40,726 nucleotides of DNA, taken from the NCBI GenBank assembly GCA_025963285.1, contig JAOPUX010000133.1:1-40726 (forward strand), read 5' to 3'. Position 1 is the first letter of the stretch. Each line of letters starts with the position of its first letter. A model generated the notes under the pieces. That model was not told the DNA's origin, made no database searches, and saw only the letters and a list, made by a program, of their open reading frames with translations. The translations under genes and the position numbers were made by a program. The DNA is from Jatrophihabitans sp. Lineage in GTDB: Bacteria > Actinomycetota > Actinomycetes > Mycobacteriales > Jatrophihabitantaceae. Shown here in pieces: positions 1 through 8,302 of the stretch.

Positions 1-1
1 G

Positions 2-1072
2 GAGCACCTGTACAAGGGCAGCTACTACAAGATGCGCAACCGCTGCACGATCATCACGCGCATCACCACCTCCGACGGGGTCGTGGGCGAGGCCTACAAC
101 GCCGACACCGACGAGGAGCAGATCGAGGTCCTCGACATCATCAACAACGAGATCGCGCCGCTGGTCGTGGGGCTCGACGTGCAGCACGTCGAACGCATCT
201 GGCACGCGATGCTGCCGGTCACCCTTGATCAGCTGCGTGATCGGGCGATCCCCATGCAGGCGATCGCCTGTGTCGACAGCGCCGTTTGGGACGCGGTCGG
301 CAAGTACGCGGGCGAGCCGCTGTGGCGGCTGTGGGGCGGCTTCCGCGACCGCGTGCCGATGATCGGCATCGGCGGCTACTACGGCACGAGCGAGGCCGAC
401 CTCGAGCGTGACATCGCCTTCTTCCGCGGTGAGCACGGAATGGTCGGGATGAAGTTCAAGATCGGCGCCAAGCCGCCCGCGGAGGACGCGGCACGGCTCC
501 GGCTGGCCCGCAAGATCGTCGACGACGAGGAGTTCGTCTTCGTCGTCGACGCCAACCAGGGCTACACGCTGACCGAGGCGATCGAGTTCGTCCGTGGCAT
601 CGACGACATCCCGCTGCGGTGGTTCGAGGAGCCGACGCGCTGGCACGGCGACTGGCGCGCACTGCGGGACTTCCGGCTGCGCGCGAACGTGAACGTGGCG
701 GCGGGGCAGAGTGAGATTTCCCGGGTCGGGATGCGGGAGATGCTCGTCAACGGAGCCGTCGACGTCTGCAACTACGACGCGTCGTGGGGCGGCGGACCCA
801 CCGAGTGGCGCCGCGTGGCAGCCATCGCGCTTGCCTTCGATGTGCAGCTCGGCCACCACGAGGAGTCGCAGGTGTCGAGCCACCTGCTCGCCTCCGTGCC
901 GAACGGAACCTACTGCGAGGCCTTCTCGCCCACGCGTGACCCGATCTTCTGGGGGATGCTCGCCAACCGTCCGGCCCTGGTCGACGGCGCGCTGCCGCTG
1001 CCCGATGCCCCCGGCTTCGGCTGGGTGCTCGACGAGGACTTCATCGCCCGGTACCGGGCCGACAGCCTGTAG
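2..1072 (+). CDS. Enolase-superfamily sugar-acid dehydratase / racemase (5' partial)
   Basis: The frame is open to the first base of the window, so the N-terminus lies outside; the first ATG at 32 is probably internal. The visible part has the barrel of the mandelate racemase/muconate lactonizing group. A Lys-x-Lys pair is at nt 452-460 (MKFKIG), the metal ligands are the Asp of VVDANQGY (548), the Glu of FEEP (626) and the Glu of GQSE (about 711), and a His is in GHHEES (854-859). In this family the Lys or His base abstracts the proton alpha to a carboxylate. With a short-chain dehydrogenase and secreted glycosidases downstream, dehydration of an aldonic acid is the likeliest role, but the substrate cannot be read from sequence. 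The fold is certain, the substrate is inferred. Confidence 0.88.
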   Translation, partial: EHLYKGSYYKMRNRCTIITRITTSDGVVGEAYNADTDEEQIEVLDIINNEIAPLVVGLDVQHVERIWHAMLPVTLDQLRDRAIPMQAIACVDSAVWDAVGKYAGEPLWRLWGGFRDRVPMIGIGGYYGTSEADLERDIAFFRGEHGMVGMKFKIGAKPPAEDAARLRLARKIVDDEEFVFVVDANQGYTLTEAIEFVRGIDDIPLRWFEEPTRWHGDWRALRDFRLRANVNVAAGQSEISRVGMREMLVNGAVDVCNYDASWGGGPTEWRRVAAIALAFDVQLGHHEESQVSSHLLASVPNGTYCEAFSPTRDPIFWGMLANRPALVDGALPLPDAPGFGWVLDEDFIARYRADSL

Positions 1073-1116
1073 ACGAGAATGCTGAGGATGTTCCCCCGCG
1101 CCTGCCCTGAGCCGTC

Positions 1117-1893
1117 ATGACTTCTCACCGTCCGGTTGCCGTGATCACCGGTGCCGCCAGCGGTATCGGGCAGGCGTGCGCCGACCTGCTCGGCCGCCGG
1201 GGCATGGAGCTGGCGCTCCTCGACCGGGTGCCGCCCGCCGACTCCGAGCAGGACGGTGGCCGGGCCTGGTTCGAGGTCGACGTCGCCGATGCCGGGGGTG
1301 TCGCGCACGCCATCGCAGACGTCGTCGCCCGGTACGGACGAATCGACACCGTGGTCACCGCCGCAGGCATCCAGCGCTACGGAACGGTGGCGGAGACGAG
1401 CGAGGCGACGTGGGACGACGTCTTCGCGGTCAACGTTAAGGGCGTCTTCCTGACCCTGCGCGAGACTATGCCGCACCTGCGCGCGACCCGCGGCTCCGCG
1501 GTGATCGTCTCCTCGGTGCAGGCGCTGGCCACGCAGACCAACGTGGTGGCCTACACGGCGAGCAAGGGGGCGTTGAACGCGATGGCGCGGGCCATCGCGG
1601 TCGACGAGGCTCCGCTCGGCGTGCGGGTGAACGTCGTCTGCCCGGGATCGGTCGACACCGCCATGCTGCGTGCGTCCGCCGCGCTTGTGGCCGGGCCGGG
1701 CGGGGACGTCGATGCCGTGGTTCGGCGGTGGGGCTCCACCCACCCGATGGGGCGGGTCGCCACGCCAGACGAGGTGGCGCGGGTGATCGCGTTCCTCGCC
1801 GGCGACGACGCGGCGTTCGTCACCGGCGAGGAGATCCGAGTGGACGGCGGCCTCGTAGCTGCGCTGGGCGTCCCGCTGGGCGAGCGCAGCTAA
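1117..1893 (+). CDS. Short-chain dehydrogenase/reductase (SDR)
   Basis: This is a 258-aa classical SDR and probably an NAD(P)-dependent sugar or polyol dehydrogenase. It has the TGAASGIG cofactor loop near residue 9, an AAG motif (VVTAAGIQ), NVKG, Ser133 in VSSVQ and the catalytic YTASK (Tyr146, Lys150). The C-terminus (FVTGEEIRVDGG) is typical. It starts 44 bp after the dehydratase stop and is probably cotranscribed with it. Together they would fit a non-phosphorylative sugar route, with dehydrogenase giving the lactone or acid and dehydratase giving the 2-keto-3-deoxy acid. There is no strong ribosome binding site before the ATG. Family certain, substrate inferred from context. Confidence 0.92.
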   Translation: MTSHRPVAVITGAASGIGQACADLLGRRGMELALLDRVPPADSEQDGGRAWFEVDVADAGGVAHAIADVVARYGRIDTVVTAAGIQRYGTVAETSEATWDDVFAVNVKGVFLTLRETMPHLRATRGSAVIVSSVQALATQTNVVAYTASKGALNAMARAIAVDEAPLGVRVNVVCPGSVDTAMLRASAALVAGPGGDVDAVVRRWGSTHPMGRVATPDEVARVIAFLAGDDAAFVTGEEIRVDGGLVAALGVPLGERS

Positions 1894-1932
1894 CTGGAAC
1901 ACCGCAGCTACCTGGCTCGACGACATTAGGTC

Positions 1933-1961
1933 TTGACCGGAGTGAGCTCGGTCACTACTTT
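1933..1961 (+). promoter_or_regulatory. Putative promoter of the secreted hydrolase genes
   Basis: TTGACC (1933-1938) and TACTTT (1956-1961) are 17 nt apart, which fits a housekeeping sigma promoter. It lies in the 116-bp gap before the large secreted protein, just upstream of the LacI-type repeats. Confidence 0.45.
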
Positions 1962-1963
1962 CT

Positions 1964-1987
1964 GGAAACGATACTAGAAACGATTTG
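1964..1987 (+). promoter_or_regulatory. Two tandem LacI-family-type operator motifs
   Basis: GAAACGAT occurs at 1965-1972 and again at 1977-1984, exactly 12 bp apart. Each is centred on CG with imperfect dyad symmetry (GAAAC/GATTT in the second copy), as in LacI/GalR-family operators. The pair begins a few bases after the putative -10 box, where a bound repressor would block initiation. No LacI gene is in the window. An AGGAG ribosome binding site (2001-2005) follows, then the ATG at 2010. Confidence 0.45.
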
Positions 1988-2009
1988 ATCGACATCGTCA
2001 AGGAGCCGC

Positions 2010-4016
2010 ATGAAGACGTCCCGGATCGCCCTGGTCTGCACTGCGGCGTTGGCCGCCACCTGCCTGGCTGCGGTCGCTCTGCCCGAGCGACGAGCGGCCG
2101 CGACGCCTCTGCCACCCGCTGCGATCACCGACCTCAGCGCCGCGCAAACCACCTCGACCTCGATCACGCTTACTTGGACGGCGCCGGGGTCGAGTGGGAA
2201 TAGCGGCACCGCGAGCTCGTACGACATCCGCTACGCGTCGGCGTTGATTACCCCGACCACCTGGTCGTCGGCGAGCTCGGCCTCGGGAGCGCCGTCACCG
2301 CACGTGGCTGGCACCACGGAGACCTACACGATGACCGTGACGGCCGGGCAGCGTTACTGGTTCGCCATCGAGACCTCGAACGGCACCTCCGTCTCAGGAC
2401 TGTCCAATACCGTCGCCAACCCGCCGGCGAACCTGAACCAGGTTGACGTCTTCACCATGGCCGACGACGTGCTCAACGCCCGGACCCGCCAGCTGGTGGA
2501 GACCCTTCACCCGGACATGGTGGAGCGGGCCAGCTTCGAGTTCATGGCCACCCAGGAGATGGCGCGCGCGTACACGAACATCCCCGACAGGCTGCAGCTG
2601 GCGGGGCAGGGCGCGCTGCTCGGTGCCGGGGTGGACCACGACGCCTTCGCAGTCGGCGGGGCCACGAACTACTCGAGCGGGACGTCGGTGGAGAGCCGGG
2701 CGAGCGGGACGACCTACAGCGATCTCGCGTCGAGCGCCGCGCCGTACGGATTCGCCACCGACGAGGCGTTCAACATGAACTACGGCTCGACCAGTGCGAT
2801 CAAGCAGCTGGAGTACAAGGCCGAGCTGCAGATGAACGCCGGCTACAACATCATTGAGTTCGACCAGGACGCGATGAACTCCAGTGAGATGGCGACGGTC
2901 TACACCGACCTGCACAGCTACGCCGCCGCGCACGGTGAGACGGTCTACCTCACCGGCAACGGTGACACGCTTCCCGGCGCGGATGCCTACGACTCGACCC
3001 CGCACTTCACCCACGCCGACTTCGCCCTTCGCCAGTACCCCCGCAACTGGGAGCCCTCGGGCACCTGGAGCGCCTATGGCGGATCGAGCACGCTCGCGCC
3101 GAACTACATCTCCTTCTACCGGGCCATGGTCGTGAGGGACGCAGGCAGCACACCGACAATGCCGTCCTTCGGGTTCGTCGACACCCCTGCCAGCAGCGAC
3201 GGCTCACCCACGTGGCCCGCGAACAGCGCCAACTGGCCGGCCTTCCTGCGGATAAACGAGGCGCAGCTACTCGCGTCGGGCATCCTTCCCGGGTACACCT
3301 CGATCTACACCGACGCGTTCGACACCCAGCAGAACAACCTCTTCGCCAACGAGCTGAACGAGTCGAAGTTCATCCGGGAGAACGATCAGCTCTTCCACAA
3401 CCTTACCCTCATCAGCCCGAGCACGCTGACCAGCTCCGCTGCCGGGGTCTACCTCAGCGCGTTCAGCCAGACCGGCCGGACGATCGTCCACGCGGTGAAC
3501 GGGAACTACAGCTACTCGGCGAACACCATGACGCCGGTCTCCAACGACACGGTGTCGGTCTCGCTAACTGCCGCGCCGACTCGAATCTGGGTGACCACAC
3601 CCGATGTCCTGTCGGGGAGCCGTCGTACCGTGCTGCCCACCAGCGACTGGTCCTACTCGTCGGGTACGGCGACGATCACCCTGCCGAGCCTGGACTATCA
3701 CGACGTCATCGTGATCGAGCAGTCCTCCGGTGCGGCTTACAACCCGGTCTATAGCCCGATGCAGATCGTGATGCCGTGGAACACGCAGAGTGAGCTCATG
3801 GCGGGCAATCACCTCCAGCTCACTGCGCTGCAGACGGAGGGCCACAGCACCGCCCTGAACTGGTCGGTGAACAACATCGCCGGCGGCAGCGCAACGTACG
3901 GCACCGTCGACTCGTCGGGAATGTATACCGCTCCACTCGTGCCGCCGTCTCCTGCGACGGTGACGATCACCGCCACGAGTCCCGAACTCTCCAGTGCCTC
4001 CGCATCGGTCACCTAG
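2010..4016 (+). CDS. Secreted modular protein, N-terminal part (FN3 + glycosidase-like), ends at in-frame TAG
   Basis: The 668-aa product starts at ATG 2010 behind AGGAG. It has a Sec signal peptide (MKTSRIALVC, hydrophobic core, cut near AAA around residue 32), then a fibronectin type III domain (about 36-125). A long region from about residue 145 to 550 looks like a glycosidase barrel plus beta-sandwich (YNIIEFDQDAM, ALRQYPRNWE); I cannot name the family. An Ig-like stretch follows (about 590-668). Translation stops at TAG 4014-4016, yet the same frame continues at once with matching secreted-domain sequence to 5441. The stop therefore appears to interrupt one gene of 1143 sense and stop codons before the final TGA. 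Extracellular polysaccharide work is likely. Confidence 0.8.
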   Translation: MKTSRIALVCTAALAATCLAAVALPERRAAATPLPPAAITDLSAAQTTSTSITLTWTAPGSSGNSGTASSYDIRYASALITPTTWSSASSASGAPSPHVAGTTETYTMTVTAGQRYWFAIETSNGTSVSGLSNTVANPPANLNQVDVFTMADDVLNARTRQLVETLHPDMVERASFEFMATQEMARAYTNIPDRLQLAGQGALLGAGVDHDAFAVGGATNYSSGTSVESRASGTTYSDLASSAAPYGFATDEAFNMNYGSTSAIKQLEYKAELQMNAGYNIIEFDQDAMNSSEMATVYTDLHSYAAAHGETVYLTGNGDTLPGADAYDSTPHFTHADFALRQYPRNWEPSGTWSAYGGSSTLAPNYISFYRAMVVRDAGSTPTMPSFGFVDTPASSDGSPTWPANSANWPAFLRINEAQLLASGILPGYTSIYTDAFDTQQNNLFANELNESKFIRENDQLFHNLTLISPSTLTSSAAGVYLSAFSQTGRTIVHAVNGNYSYSANTMTPVSNDTVSVSLTAAPTRIWVTTPDVLSGSRRTVLPTSDWSYSSGTATITLPSLDYHDVIVIEQSSGAAYNPVYSPMQIVMPWNTQSELMAGNHLQLTALQTEGHSTALNWSVNNIAGGSATYGTVDSSGMYTAPLVPPSPATVTITATSPELSSASASVT

Positions 4017-4019
4017 ACG

Positions 4020-5441
4020 GTGACCGCCTCGTCCTCGACCACCTGGAGTGACTCGTTCGCCGGCGATCCGGTCGTCTCCCCGCCACCGGACTGGGAGGTC
4101 GTGCAAGGTCGTGGGGACTGGAAGGTCGATACCGACGCCGGCACGTCGGTACTCCATGAATTCAACATGGCAGATATGAACACCGAGAACGACGCCACCC
4201 TCTTCGACGGCCAGATCACGGCCGGCAGTCAGAGCTGGTCGGAGTACGACTACACCTTCCAAGCCAAGCTCACCACGACTCCGTACCTCTGGTACGGCTT
4301 CCCGTCGCACTACCAAGACACCTTCTTCGCAGCCATCTTTGGGTATCAAGACCCACACGACTACTTCGAATATCGCCTCGGCTATGACGGGACGGCACGC
4401 CTGATCCGGTATTCGGGTGGCGTCCGCAGCGTCATCGGCTCAGCGCAGTCGGTGGCGTTCCCGAGCACCGGAAGCTACGAGTCGGTGAAGGTGGAGACGA
4501 CCGGCCCGGACGCGCGGCTCTACGTCGGGGGCACTCTCGTTCGCAGCGATCCCGGGCTGGTTAGCGGTGTGATTACCGGGTCGATCGGGCTCGAGACGAG
4601 CCAGAGCGACGTGGAGTTCAAGTCCATCGCAGTCGCACCCGCCAACCTGGCACTTGCATCGACCGTCGTCGCGAGCGCGTCGTCGACCAATGGCGACCCC
4701 GCACACAGCGCGAATGCCGCCAGGGACGGCAGCCTCTCGACCTTCTGGGTGGCTAGCGGGGTGGGAGCCAATTGGTTGGAGTACGACCTCGGCGCGGTCA
4801 CCCCCATCACCTCGACCACGCAGTACTGGCAGGACACCGACGGGAGCACGTTCAAGTACCGGATTGATGCGTCCAACGACAACTCCACCTGGACAACCCT
4901 GAGCGATCATTGTTCGACGGGCATCGTGGGGACCGGGCAGGCATTCAACGACACCGTTTCGGGGTCGTGGCGCTACGTACGGATGTACCTGTGCAGCGTC
5001 AACAACACGCATTGGGCATCCAGCCAGGAGTTCCAGGTATTCAGCTCGCCACAGCCGGTCGACGAGCTCAACGACACGGCGTCGGCGATCGCGTACAGCG
5101 GCGGGTGGTCCTATGCCACGTCGCTCACCGGGTACCTCTCAACCGATGCGCACTACTCCAACGTTGTCGGATCGAGCGCAACCATCACCTTCACCGGCAC
5201 GGGGATCGAGTGGATCGGTGCGCTCGATGTCCCGCACGGAACGGCGACGGTGAAGCTCGACGGGGGCGGTGGCGTGTGTGGGACTCCCACGGGCACGTGC
5301 GTGATCAACACCTATGCGGCGGCGACGCAGTTCCAGCAGGCGCTGTTCAACGCGCAGGGGCTCAGCCGCGGCACCCACACGCTGGAGATCGACATCACCA
5401 CGCTCTACTCCGATATCGACGGATTCGCCATTACGGCGTGA
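4020..5441 (+). CDS. C-terminal part of the split secreted protein: lectin-like, F5/8 type C and C-terminal binding domains
   Basis: This 473-codon stretch lies in exactly the same frame as the preceding one, two codons after its TAG. It has no signal peptide, and the GTG at 4020 has no ribosome binding site, so independent translation is unlikely. Domains in order: a concanavalin/laminin-G-like sandwich (about 10-205, WSEYDYTFQAKL), a discoidin/F5/8 type C (CBM32-like) module (about 208-345, from NLALAST to WRYVRMYLC and QEFQVF), and a last beta module (about 348-473) with four Cys, including GVCGTPTGTC. These would anchor the enzyme to glycans. It is either the remnant of a nonsense-mutated gene or is made by TAG read-through. 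CAG to TAG is the simplest origin. Confidence 0.7.
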   Translation: MTASSSTTWSDSFAGDPVVSPPPDWEVVQGRGDWKVDTDAGTSVLHEFNMADMNTENDATLFDGQITAGSQSWSEYDYTFQAKLTTTPYLWYGFPSHYQDTFFAAIFGYQDPHDYFEYRLGYDGTARLIRYSGGVRSVIGSAQSVAFPSTGSYESVKVETTGPDARLYVGGTLVRSDPGLVSGVITGSIGLETSQSDVEFKSIAVAPANLALASTVVASASSTNGDPAHSANAARDGSLSTFWVASGVGANWLEYDLGAVTPITSTTQYWQDTDGSTFKYRIDASNDNSTWTTLSDHCSTGIVGTGQAFNDTVSGSWRYVRMYLCSVNNTHWASSQEFQVFSSPQPVDELNDTASAIAYSGGWSYATSLTGYLSTDAHYSNVVGSSATITFTGTGIEWIGALDVPHGTATVKLDGGGGVCGTPTGTCVINTYAAATQFQQALFNAQGLSRGTHTLEIDITTLYSDIDGFAITA

Positions 5442-5504
5442 GCCGAACCACCGCAGGTGTGCGACATCCCATGCCCGAGCGATTCCCCAGGCAGGAGACA
5501 TGAC

Positions 5505-7349
5505 ATGTCCGGACCGACCCCCAGCCGTCGCGCGGTGCTCCAAGGACTCGGCATCGCCGGCCTCGGAGCAGCAGGCCTCATCGCGGCCACCGAGGCACCT
5601 CGATCCTCGAAGGCGAGTGAGGAGCAGCCCGAGCTCTCCCTCGCCTCCGCTCCGACGAGGCTCAACCCGGCGCCGCCGGTGCTGCTGCGCGCCGCGCTCA
5701 CCGGCCAAGGCCCCGGAGCGGCGTCGAGCTACACGGCCGTCAGCGGAGACCTGGGCGTGAGCGCGCTGACGACCGCGCTCACCGGCAAGGGGCTGAACCT
5801 GATCAGCGCCGGCGTCGTGCACGACGGGTCCTCGGCGAAGGCACAGTTCGTCACGCTCGTCTCGTCCTCGCCCGCGAGGCAGGCCACCCTGCGCGTGAAG
5901 GTGGACACCGGCACCCCGGTCGACTCCAGCTGGGCCTCGCTGATGATCGTCGATGGCTCCCAGTACGGTGCCCAACTCGTGTGGGGCACGCGAACCATCG
6001 GATCGACCGAGATCGAGGTTGACCTCTTCAAGTTGACGAGCTCGGGTAGCACGCTGATGGCCCAGACGTTCCTGTCCCTGAGCGCACACCAGAGCCTGGA
6101 GTTCGTCCTCTACGCCGACGAGGAGGCCCAGACGGTGACCGCGCTGGTCGACCAGGGCAGCGGCCTCGACGTGATCTCCGGCATGCAGAACGTCTCGTGG
6201 CCGGGCCTCGTGGTCTGGAAGCGGCAGGCGCTGCTGGAGAGCTACGCGGAGACCCCCTCCCTCGGCCCGTCGGGTCAGGCGCTCCACGACGTCTACGCCG
6301 GTGCGGGCCTTGCCGTGTACCCGAACAACTGGCGCCTGCCCGCCTACGACCCGAACCTCGGCACCCGCTTTGTCGTCTCCGGTATGGACACCGCGACCGC
6401 ACCGGACGCGGAATCCATCGCCCCCGCCGACACGACCGGCTTCGGCGCGGCCTACCTGTCGACGAACTGGAGCGCCTATCTTGCGTCATGGCAGAAGGGC
6501 TTCGCCCGGGCCCGCGACAATGGTGCCAACATCGTGCGCATGTGGCGGGTCTGCCCGGATATCACCTTCACTCGCAGCCCGGCGGTCGTGCCGTACGTCT
6601 CGCAGGCGGACATGTTTTCCCGCATCGACGACTTCGTCGCGGCGGCGGCGGCTGCCGGTCTCTGGACCATCGTGTGTGCATCGTCGTCCTTCCCGGGGTC
6701 GGCCTCCGATCCGCACACGACCCAGAACCTCAACATCACGATGGCGGAGTTTCAGTCGTGGCTCACGGCGCTGGCTGCGCACCTGGAGAGCAACCCCAAC
6801 GTCGTCGCGATGGATATCTGCAACGAAATGACGAGCACCCACTACAACTCCGGCGGCTCCACCGGCGCCAGCGGCCCCACCTTTTCCCTCTCGGACATCT
6901 CGACGCTGCTCAGTGCGGTCCGCACAGCGGCACCGAGCCTGCCGCTGACGGCCTCAAGCTCGGCGAACGCCTTCAGCAACGGATTCGGAGCGAGCGTCCC
7001 GAGTGGCGTCGACTTCGTGGACAACCACATCTATTACGACGCGGCCGTCTCCGACACCTACGTGCTGACCAATCACACGACCCAGCCCGTCATGGTCTGC
7101 GAGTACGGCGGCAACGCAGACGGCGCGCACAACGGGTTCCCGGGGCGCTCAACGCTGTGGAGCACCGTGCAGTCATGGCTCGGTCAGTACGGTTTCGCCG
7201 GCGCGCTCGCGTGGGAGATCACCCAGGCGCCGTCTTCGACATACAGCCTCGGCCTGTTTGTGGAGAACAGTACGGTGGACCCCCAGTTCGGACCGATCAC
7301 CCCGATCCACGGCAGCGCCACGCCAACCGCGCTGCCGCTAACCTGCTGA
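5505..7349 (+). CDS. Tat-exported GH5-like glycoside hydrolase
   Basis: The 614-aa product starts at ATG 5505, chosen because AGGAGA (5493-5498) precedes it; an upstream GTG at 5457 would put 16 residues before the signal. The N-terminus carries a twin-arginine signal (PSRRAVLQGLGIAG, then a hydrophobic run), so it is probably exported folded. After an N-terminal beta-rich region (about 40-260) comes a clan GH-A barrel. NIVRMWR is on an early strand, the acid/base is Glu441 in DICNEM, and the nucleophile is probably Glu533 in VCEYGGN. The layout is that of GH5 cellulase/mannanase-type enzymes. The substrate is unknown. It lies in the run of + strand secreted-hydrolase genes. Confidence 0.85.
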   Translation: MSGPTPSRRAVLQGLGIAGLGAAGLIAATEAPRSSKASEEQPELSLASAPTRLNPAPPVLLRAALTGQGPGAASSYTAVSGDLGVSALTTALTGKGLNLISAGVVHDGSSAKAQFVTLVSSSPARQATLRVKVDTGTPVDSSWASLMIVDGSQYGAQLVWGTRTIGSTEIEVDLFKLTSSGSTLMAQTFLSLSAHQSLEFVLYADEEAQTVTALVDQGSGLDVISGMQNVSWPGLVVWKRQALLESYAETPSLGPSGQALHDVYAGAGLAVYPNNWRLPAYDPNLGTRFVVSGMDTATAPDAESIAPADTTGFGAAYLSTNWSAYLASWQKGFARARDNGANIVRMWRVCPDITFTRSPAVVPYVSQADMFSRIDDFVAAAAAAGLWTIVCASSSFPGSASDPHTTQNLNITMAEFQSWLTALAAHLESNPNVVAMDICNEMTSTHYNSGGSTGASGPTFSLSDISTLLSAVRTAAPSLPLTASSSANAFSNGFGASVPSGVDFVDNHIYYDAAVSDTYVLTNHTTQPVMVCEYGGNADGAHNGFPGRSTLWSTVQSWLGQYGFAGALAWEITQAPSSTYSLGLFVENSTVDPQFGPITPIHGSATPTALPLTC

Positions 7350-7363
7350 AGGGCGGTACACAG

Positions 7364-8302
7364 ATGACGCTCCTCGATCCGGCTAGGACGGCCTTGTTCC
7401 TCGACTCCTCGCCGCTTTTGGAGGACCCTGAGCTGCTTCGGCTGCGGGCCCAGGGTGACGGGCTGCTCTATCTGCGAGGGTTGCTGCCCCGTCAGGACGT
7501 GCTCGATGTGAGAGCGGACGTGCTGGACGTGATCCAGCGCGACGGATGGCTGCGCGAGGACTGGACTGCCGAATCGCCGACCGTCGACCAAGCGGCCTAC
7601 CGTCGGGCGATGGATGCAGACGGCGGCAACGTCCACGAGCTGAATGTGCCTGTTGACCTCTACCGACGCATCCAGTCCCTGGAGTCCTTCCACAGCCTCG
7701 CGATTCACCCCAGACTCCTCGAGCTGTACGCGACGTTGTTCGGCGGTCCCGTCCTTCCGCATCCGCGCAACATCGCCCGGGTGCAGGTGCCGAGCCCGGG
7801 AAACAAGGCGACGCCGGCGCACCAGGACTTCATCTTTATCCAAGGAACCTCGAAGACCTGGACGGCATGGATTCCGCTGGGTGATGCGCCGGTCGAGCTC
7901 GGGCCGCTCACGGTCTTGGCGGGTTCGCAGCGAGAGGGTGTCCTCGACTACCACACCGCCGGTGGGGCTGGGGGAATGGAGGCCTACCTCTGCGGGCTGG
8001 ACTACGTCTGGACGGAGGGCCCCTTCGCCGCGGGGGACGTCCTCACCTTTGAGAGCCAGACGGTGCATAAGGCCCTCCCGAACCGCACCGAGGCGATGCG
8101 GCTCTCGGCCGATTTCCGCTACCAGCCTGCGCACGAGCCGGTGACGCCCGAGTCGCTGCAGACCCACGGTAACTTCATCGACTGGCCAGAGATCTATGAC
8201 GGGTGGTCGCAGCGGTACCCCCGGTACTACTGGCGCAAGGACACGCTCGAGCTGTCGGAGTTCGACCCGCTCGTGCGATGGCAGAAGCACAAGATCTGCT
8301 AG
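7364..8302 (+). CDS. Phytanoyl-CoA dioxygenase (PhyH) family Fe(II)/2-oxoglutarate enzyme
   Basis: The 312-aa cytoplasmic product starts at ATG 7364, 14 bp after the glycosidase stop; the frame is open far upstream but that part overlaps the glycosidase. The iron triad is visible: His153-x-Asp155 in PAHQDF and His235 in TVHKALPN, with Arg246 (MRLSADFRY) placed to hold 2-oxoglutarate. PhyH-family enzymes hydroxylate lipids, amino acids or many small molecules. In a sugar locus an oxidative demethylation or dealkylation of a sugar derivative is conceivable, but this is only inference. Family assignment is strong. Confidence 0.88.
   Translation: MTLLDPARTALFLDSSPLLEDPELLRLRAQGDGLLYLRGLLPRQDVLDVRADVLDVIQRDGWLREDWTAESPTVDQAAYRRAMDADGGNVHELNVPVDLYRRIQSLESFHSLAIHPRLLELYATLFGGPVLPHPRNIARVQVPSPGNKATPAHQDFIFIQGTSKTWTAWIPLGDAPVELGPLTVLAGSQREGVLDYHTAGGAGGMEAYLCGLDYVWTEGPFAAGDVLTFESQTVHKALPNRTEAMRLSADFRYQPAHEPVTPESLQTHGNFIDWPEIYDGWSQRYPRYYWRKDTLELSEFDPLVRWQKHKIC

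Noticed and set aside
910-2115. 401-aa minus-strand frame opposite the SDR gene
   Set aside because: Antisense shadow of strong + strand genes; His/Gly/Arg-rich translation without domains.
4020-5441. Independent gene starting at GTG 4020
   Set aside because: There is no ribosome binding site and no signal peptide, and the frame and domain content continue those before the TAG. It is listed as the second part of one gene.
6197-7363. Long N-terminal extension of the PhyH protein
   Set aside because: It overlaps the GH5-like gene in another frame and translates to Arg-rich nonsense; the family N-terminus fits ATG 7364.
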